Source: Caryophanales bacterium
Lineage (GTDB): Bacteria; Bacillota_I; Bacilli_A; RFN20; JAISJY01
Assembly (NCBI GenBank): GCA_031261365.1
Contig: JAISJY010000151.1
Coordinates: 1-9,889, forward strand
Length of the DNA: 9,889 nucleotides
Reading direction: 5' to 3'
A program made the position numbers and the translations under genes. This document shows, piece after piece, positions 6,328-9,889 of this stretch (the stretch's first letter is position 1; the number at the start of each line of letters is the position of its first letter). The notes under the pieces are model-generated. The model ran no database searches. It was not told where the DNA came from and saw only the letters and a list, made by a program, of their open reading frames with translations.

Positions 6328-7302
6328 TTATTTTCTATTTTTCTTTAAATCCAAAGTTAATTCATATCTTTCAAGACCAATAACAGTAACTTTATATTTA
6401 GGGAAAGCTTTTGCCTTTTGTGAATGTCCTTCATAATTATCATATATAAAAGCTGAAAAATCAGCATACGAAGCAGAAATATAAAAAATATTCTTAATTG
6501 TTTCTTTATTGTATATTATAAAGGTAAAATGAAAATTATGAACATCATCAATATTTGAAATATATTTTATAAACGCTGTATCAACAGTTTTATTTTCAAC
6601 AATTAATTTTAAGTTATATTGTTCAATAAGTAATTTGTTTCCTTTTTTATGAAGAAGTTTCTCAATTATTTCACAAAAATTACTTAAATTATGAATGGCT
6701 TCTTTCTCAATTGGGTGAAACGAATTAATAGGTAAGCCTTTATAATCTTTAGGAAAAATCCATGTTTTATCTTTTAAATATTCTTTAACAAAACTCAAAC
6801 TCACCCTATTACTACAAAAATATTTTCTAATTAATTGCTTCATTTCTTTAACTTTAGTGATAGGTTTAATCTTGTATTTTATTAATAATTCAATAATTAA
6901 ATCCTTTCTCTCAATTAAACTCTCATTAAAAAAACAATAGTCTATTATTTGATTAAATCTATTTCTTTTAACTAATAAAATAGCCTTTTTGAAATAACCA
7001 AAGTTTGCCGTTTTAATAGAACTAAAGACTAATATTTCAATAGTATAAACATGGTCTCCACCCAAAAAATTATGACTATCCTTTATAATAGTAAAGTTTG
7101 ACCTCAAATAGTAAGATTTTTTTGGTGTTAATAAATAAAATAAATCCATATAATCATTATATTCATTGTCCATAAAATATATAGATACTTCTTTTCCTTT
7201 TTTAATACCTCTTTTAGTTAATAAAGTATATAAGTAATCTAATGGAACTATTTCGTATTCATAATTTAACTTATTTAATTCACTAATAAATTGTTCAAAC
7301 AT
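6328..7302 (-). CDS. Hypothetical protein of unknown family
   Basis: I do not recognise this 324-residue protein. It is Lys- and aromatic-rich, with no signal peptide and no clear membrane segment, so it is probably a basic cytoplasmic protein. Predicted helices and strands alternate; the middle (about residues 105-240) is mostly charged helix (KYKIKPITKVKEMKQLIRKY, EKEAIHNLSNFCEIIEKLL), and the C-terminal part has short strands ending in KVTVIGLERYELTLDLKK. No metal-binding Cys cluster, nucleotide-binding loop or helix-turn-helix could be picked out. The ATG has a strong AAGGGGG site 4 bases upstream, and the frame is long and intact, so it is a real gene. Three 60-base lines sampled within it average about 18% GC, against 30-37% in single lines sampled from neighbouring genes, which hints at a different origin or weak constraint. 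It lies upstream of nagB on the same strand, but a hairpin and a separate promoter intervene. Confidence 0.8.
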   Translation of the reverse strand: MFEQFISELNKLNYEYEIVPLDYLYTLLTKRGIKKGKEVSIYFMDNEYNDYMDLFYLLTPKKSYYLRSNFTIIKDSHNFLGGDHVYTIEILVFSSIKTANFGYFKKAILLVKRNRFNQIIDYCFFNESLIERKDLIIELLIKYKIKPITKVKEMKQLIRKYFCSNRVSLSFVKEYLKDKTWIFPKDYKGLPINSFHPIEKEAIHNLSNFCEIIEKLLHKKGNKLLIEQYNLKLIVENKTVDTAFIKYISNIDDVHNFHFTFIIYNKETIKNIFYISASYADFSAFIYDNYEGHSQKAKAFPKYKVTVIGLERYELTLDLKKNRK

Positions 7303-7360
7303 TAAACCCCCTTCATAAAAACTAAAACTAACAATAAAACTTCTCTGTCTTTACAAAATT

Positions 7361-7366
7361 ATTATA
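7361..7366 (-). promoter_or_regulatory. Possible -10 box for the 6328-7302 gene
   Basis: TATAAT on the minus strand, 58 bases before the ATG. No good -35 is found at normal spacing, and the surrounding DNA is so AT-rich that chance matches are expected. The 7303-7505 gap holds this candidate and the kinase promoters, and no other gene that I can see. Confidence 0.35.
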
Positions 7367-7454
7367 TATTTATTTCTTTATAAAAATATGCAGAATAAAG
7401 TTATTTTTAACAATGTGGTGTATTTCAAATAAAAAACAAGTATAATATTTAATG

Positions 7455-7468
7455 TGTAACCGCTACCA
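7455..7468 (+). promoter_or_regulatory. cre-like site overlapping the nucleoside kinase promoter
   Basis: TGTAACCGCTACCA matches TGWNANCGNTNWCA at 13 of 14 positions. It ends 5 bases before the TATAAT, covering the space between -35 and -10, where bound CcpA-type regulators usually repress. It overlaps a second palindrome at 7464-7475, TACCA-AG-TGGTA, which has perfect 5-bp arms and could serve a different regulator. The match is by eye; no regulator gene is in the window. Confidence 0.5.
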
Positions 7469-7475
7469 AGTGGTA
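7464..7475. promoter_or_regulatory. 12-bp palindrome at the kinase -10 region
   Basis: TACCAAGTGGTA is a near-perfect dyad (two central bases unpaired) whose right arm runs into the -10 box. Its position would let a bound dimer block RNA polymerase. The TGGT/ACCA half-sites recall operators of GntR/HutC regulators, but the spacing differs from those I know. It may simply be part of the overlapping cre-like site. Confidence 0.35.
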
Positions 7476-7479
7476 TAAT
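7471..7479 (+). promoter_or_regulatory. Extended -10 promoter of the nucleoside kinase gene
   Basis: TGGTATAAT is a perfect TGnTATAAT, 26 bases before the ATG, which leaves a short leader with the Shine-Dalgarno. The same extended -10 form is seen before nagB. A second TATAAT at 7441-7446 without a clear -35 is a weaker alternative. Confidence 0.65.
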
Positions 7480-7505
7480 TGTTTTCAAACTTTTAAGGAG
7501 GTTAG

Positions 7506-9149
7506 ATGAAAATAACAGTAAAAGATGTCGTTAAAGAATACGATAAGCCCATTAGAGCTTTGGATTTACCAGAATTTAATAAAGGAAAAAATGTTGCTTG
7601 TAAAATAAACAACAGGTTAAGAGAATTAACTTATATCATTAATAAAGATTCAGTAGTTGAGTTTTTAGAATTAGATAACTATGAAGCTATGCTTATTTAT
7701 GAAAACTCATTAAGATTTTTAATTTGTAAAGCTATGCACAATTTATACCCTGAAGTAACTTTAGAGTTTAATTATTTCATTTCTCAAGCAATTAGTTTTT
7801 CATTAAATGGTTATACTAAGTTTATTGACCAAGTTTTAATAGATGAATTGACTAAGGAAATTGATAAAATAATAACAGCTGATTACTTATTTAAAAAAAG
7901 AACGGTTTCTATTGAAGAAGCTATGAAAATATTTGATGCTAATGGTTATTCCGATAAAAAAGAAGTTACAAAATATAGACCAGAAGATACGGCTCATTTC
8001 TATGACTGTGATGATTATATTAATTATATGTTTGGTTATATGGTCCCTTCAACTAGTTACATTTCTAAATATAAACTAACTTTATATTACCCTTTAATTG
8101 TTGTTTCTTTTCCAAGATATGAATTAAAAGGTAAAATTGCTCCTTTTGTTGACTCTCCTAACTTTTCTAAAACTTTAAGAGAATCAAATAAGTGGGCTAA
8201 AATGTTAGGGGCTTCAACCATTGCTGATATTAATAAACAAACTGAAAATGTTGAAACTGCTATTGATTTTATTAGTATGTGTGAAACTAGACATAATGAT
8301 ATGTTATGTGAATTAGGCGATAAAATATTAAAAGATATTAGTAATATTAAATTAATTTGTATTGCAGGTCCATCAAGTTCTGGCAAGACGACTTTCTCAA
8401 ATAGATTAAGAGTTGCTCTTTTAACTAGAGGTATTAAACCAATTCGGATTTCTATTGATAATTATTATTTACCAAGAAGTGAAGTTCCATTAGACGAAGA
8501 AGGTAAGCCTGATTTTGAACATATTGAAGCTTTAGATATTAATTTATTTAATGAACAAATACTAGCTTTAATTCAAGGTCAAGAAGTTTCTTTACCTATC
8601 TTTAACTTCAAAAAAGGTTGTAGAGAATGGAGTCCTAATATTAAAATAGAAGGTAATCAACCTATAATATTAGAAGGCATACACGCTTTAAATGATAGAC
8701 TAACCTCTTTAATTCCAAAATATCAAAAGTTCTATATTTATATTTGTCCTTTACCTCAATTCCATATTGATGCTCAAAATCCTGTTATCTATACTGATTT
8801 AAGATTAATTAGAAGAATGGTTAGAGATTATAAACATAGAAACTCTTCAGCTAAAGACACTTTAAGTATGTGGAACAGTGTTAGAAAAGGTGAGTTTAAA
8901 TGGATTTACCCTTGTCAAGAAGGAGCTGATTATACTTTTAATTCTGATTTAGGTTATGAATTCTGTGTTCTTAGAAAATATGCTTTACCTTTATTAAATG
9001 AAATTGACCAAGACGATGAATACTATACAACTGCTAATAGATTAATTAAGTTCTTAAAGTATTTTAGAGATATTGATGAAAGATTAGTGCCAAGTAATTC
9101 TTTAGCAAGAGAGTTTATTGGTGGTTCAATGTTTGAAGATTTAAAATAA
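7506..9149 (+). CDS. Nucleoside kinase: ThrRS-like N-terminus fused to uridine kinase-type domain
   Basis: Likely cytoplasmic kinase of the Udk/phosphoribulokinase P-loop family, of the long (about 550 residues) type found in Clostridia, Thermotogae and relatives, here 547 residues. Residues about 1-65 look like the TGS beta-grasp domain and about 66-240 like the second additional domain of threonyl-tRNA synthetase (LYPEVTLEF region, FPRYELKG). The kinase starts near 280 with ICIAGPSSSGKTT (Walker A, G288-T295), then ISIDNYYLPR, LPIFNFKKG, LEGIHALND, RRMVRDYKHRNSSAKDT and PCQEGADYTFNS. These match the conserved blocks of the family. The nucleoside substrate cannot be read from the sequence; uridine/cytidine salvage is the default guess. 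The ATG has a strong AAGGAGG 5 bases upstream. It is transcribed divergently from the 6328-7302 gene, and a cre-like site covers its promoter. Its stop is one base from that of the converging hydrolase gene. Confidence 0.92.
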   Translation: MKITVKDVVKEYDKPIRALDLPEFNKGKNVACKINNRLRELTYIINKDSVVEFLELDNYEAMLIYENSLRFLICKAMHNLYPEVTLEFNYFISQAISFSLNGYTKFIDQVLIDELTKEIDKIITADYLFKKRTVSIEEAMKIFDANGYSDKKEVTKYRPEDTAHFYDCDDYINYMFGYMVPSTSYISKYKLTLYYPLIVVSFPRYELKGKIAPFVDSPNFSKTLRESNKWAKMLGASTIADINKQTENVETAIDFISMCETRHNDMLCELGDKILKDISNIKLICIAGPSSSGKTTFSNRLRVALLTRGIKPIRISIDNYYLPRSEVPLDEEGKPDFEHIEALDINLFNEQILALIQGQEVSLPIFNFKKGCREWSPNIKIEGNQPIILEGIHALNDRLTSLIPKYQKFYIYICPLPQFHIDAQNPVIYTDLRLIRRMVRDYKHRNSSAKDTLSMWNSVRKGEFKWIYPCQEGADYTFNSDLGYEFCVLRKYALPLLNEIDQDDEYYTTANRLIKFLKYFRDIDERLVPSNSLAREFIGGSMFEDLK

Positions 9150-9150
9150 C

Positions 9151-9889
9151 TTATATTCTCTTTTTTAACCACTCAACTATATCTAAAAAGGTTTCTTCTT
9201 TTTTTAAACCTTGAACAACTCTATGACTAACACCCTCATACATTATTAAAGTTTTATCAAGACTTCTTATTTCTTTTATTTTATCATTTAATTCATTAAC
9301 CATTATCATATTATCTAATTGTCCCCCTATCATTAAAAGAGGAAGAGTAATATCTTTAATTCTTAAATTAAAATAATTAACACCTTCAACTATCATAACA
9401 CCCAATAATCTAATAGTATATTTCTTCAAAGCTAAAGCATCATGCAAAGAATATTCCATTGTTTCTTTACTCTCGCTTGTCTTTTTCTTTACATAAAACC
9501 CCATTAATTTATAAGGTATTTTATAAAAGAATTGATATTTTGGTTGTTTGGTAATCGCGGGGCTAGAGATTATTAATAAATCTATTTCAGTATTAAAAGT
9601 CGCTTGAGATAAAGCAATTAAACCACCTAAAGAATGTCCAAATAAAACTATCTTATTATTAGTTTTACTTTTAACAAAAGAAATAAAAGATTTAATATCA
9701 TTAAGAAATGTTTGAAAGTTTTTAATATCTCCTCTTCTTCCTCCGCTTTCCCCATGCCCTCTTAAATCTAAAGCATAAACTGAAAAACCATTCTTATTTA
9801 AAGTTTCTATAAACTCAAAATACCTACCTTTATGCTCTGTGATACCATGAATGATAATAATAGTAGCGTGACTATCAGCCAAAGAAGAA
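9151..9889 (-). CDS. Alpha/beta-hydrolase, monoacylglycerol lipase-like (5' end outside window)
   Basis: Serine hydrolase of the Hydrolase_4 / monoacylglycerol lipase type, predicted cytoplasmic or membrane-peripheral. Visible parts: IIIIHGITEHKGRY (oxyanion-hole HG and the EHxxRY signature of this family), YALDLRGHGESGG, nucleophile elbow GHSLGG with Ser in codon 9631-9633, a cap region with several Lys and Tyr, GGQLDN with the acid Asp, and GVSHRV with the catalytic His. The triad is complete. Counting from a TTG at 9882 gives 243 residues, but the frame is open to the window edge and family members usually have about 20-30 residues before the HG motif, so the true start lies beyond 9889. 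Lysophospholipid or monoglyceride hydrolysis is the likely reaction; the substrate is uncertain. It ends convergently with the kinase gene, one base apart. Confidence 0.88.
   Translation of the reverse strand, partial: SSLADSHATIIIIHGITEHKGRYFEFIETLNKNGFSVYALDLRGHGESGGRRGDIKNFQTFLNDIKSFISFVKSKTNNKIVLFGHSLGGLIALSQATFNTEIDLLIISSPAITKQPKYQFFYKIPYKLMGFYVKKKTSESKETMEYSLHDALALKKYTIRLLGVMIVEGVNYFNLRIKDITLPLLMIGGQLDNMIMVNELNDKIKEIRSLDKTLIMYEGVSHRVVQGLKKEETFLDIVEWLKKRI

Noticed and set aside
7303..7505. Riboswitch, tRNA or small RNA in the divergent intergenic region
   Set aside because: No cloverleaf, T-loop sequence or conserved leader motif found; the region is explained by promoters and operator-like sites.
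8087..8386. 99-codon minus-strand open frame inside the nucleoside kinase gene
   Set aside because: Antisense to the junction of the ThrRS-like region and the Walker A region of a clear gene; no ribosome binding site.
9880..9882. TTG at 9882 as the real start of the hydrolase
   Set aside because: The frame is open to the window edge and the family needs residues upstream of the HG motif, so the gene is treated as cut by the window.

Overview
The window looks like a stretch of chromosome from an AT-rich, low-GC Gram-positive relative, most likely a Mollicutes/Mycoplasmatota-type or neighbouring Bacilli lineage (Acholeplasma-, Izemoplasma- or uncultured RF39-like). The reasons are strong AT bias, purine-rich Shine-Dalgarno sites, AGA-dominated arginine codons, very short lipoprotein signal peptides and the protein families present. 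The genetic code appears standard: every tryptophan I checked is TGG, no gene has an internal TGA, and one gene ends in TGA inside a 4-base ATGA overlap. The lineage is an inference from these traits, not from a marker gene.

Layout, reading the minus strand from right to left: an orphan, very AT-rich 324-residue protein (6328-7302); a 38-bp imperfect hairpin and an extended -10 promoter; then a three-gene hexosamine operon made of nagB (5403-6185), a family GH36 alpha-galactosidase/alpha-N-acetylgalactosaminidase-like enzyme (3173-5392) and nagA (2058-3176). The operon genes are packed with a 10-bp gap and then a 4-bp overlap. Downstream on the same strand are two surface lipoprotein genes (1293-1955 and 22-1107). 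They share a duplicated cassette of promoter, leader, signal peptide and start of the Ser-rich linker, but carry unrelated outer domains. On the plus strand, a nucleoside kinase of the ThrRS-N-terminus/Udk fusion type (7506-9149) is transcribed divergently from the orphan gene. At the right edge, an alpha/beta-hydrolase of the monoacylglycerol-lipase type (9151 to beyond the window) converges on the kinase with one base between the two stop codons.

How it works together: the GH36 enzyme has no signal peptide, so it should cleave an imported oligosaccharide in the cytoplasm. NagA and NagB would then deacetylate and deaminate N-acetylhexosamine-6-phosphate to feed glycolysis. No transporter or sugar kinase is visible here. 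The two lipoproteins could be surface glycan- or polymer-binding proteins, but only their anchoring is well supported. Three cre-like sites (before each lipoprotein and before the kinase) suggest shared control by a LacI/CcpA-type regulator; this is a motif-level inference. No RNA genes, CRISPR arrays, insertion sequences or phage genes were seen. The longest gap without a gene is about 200 bases (7303-7505) and holds divergent promoters.
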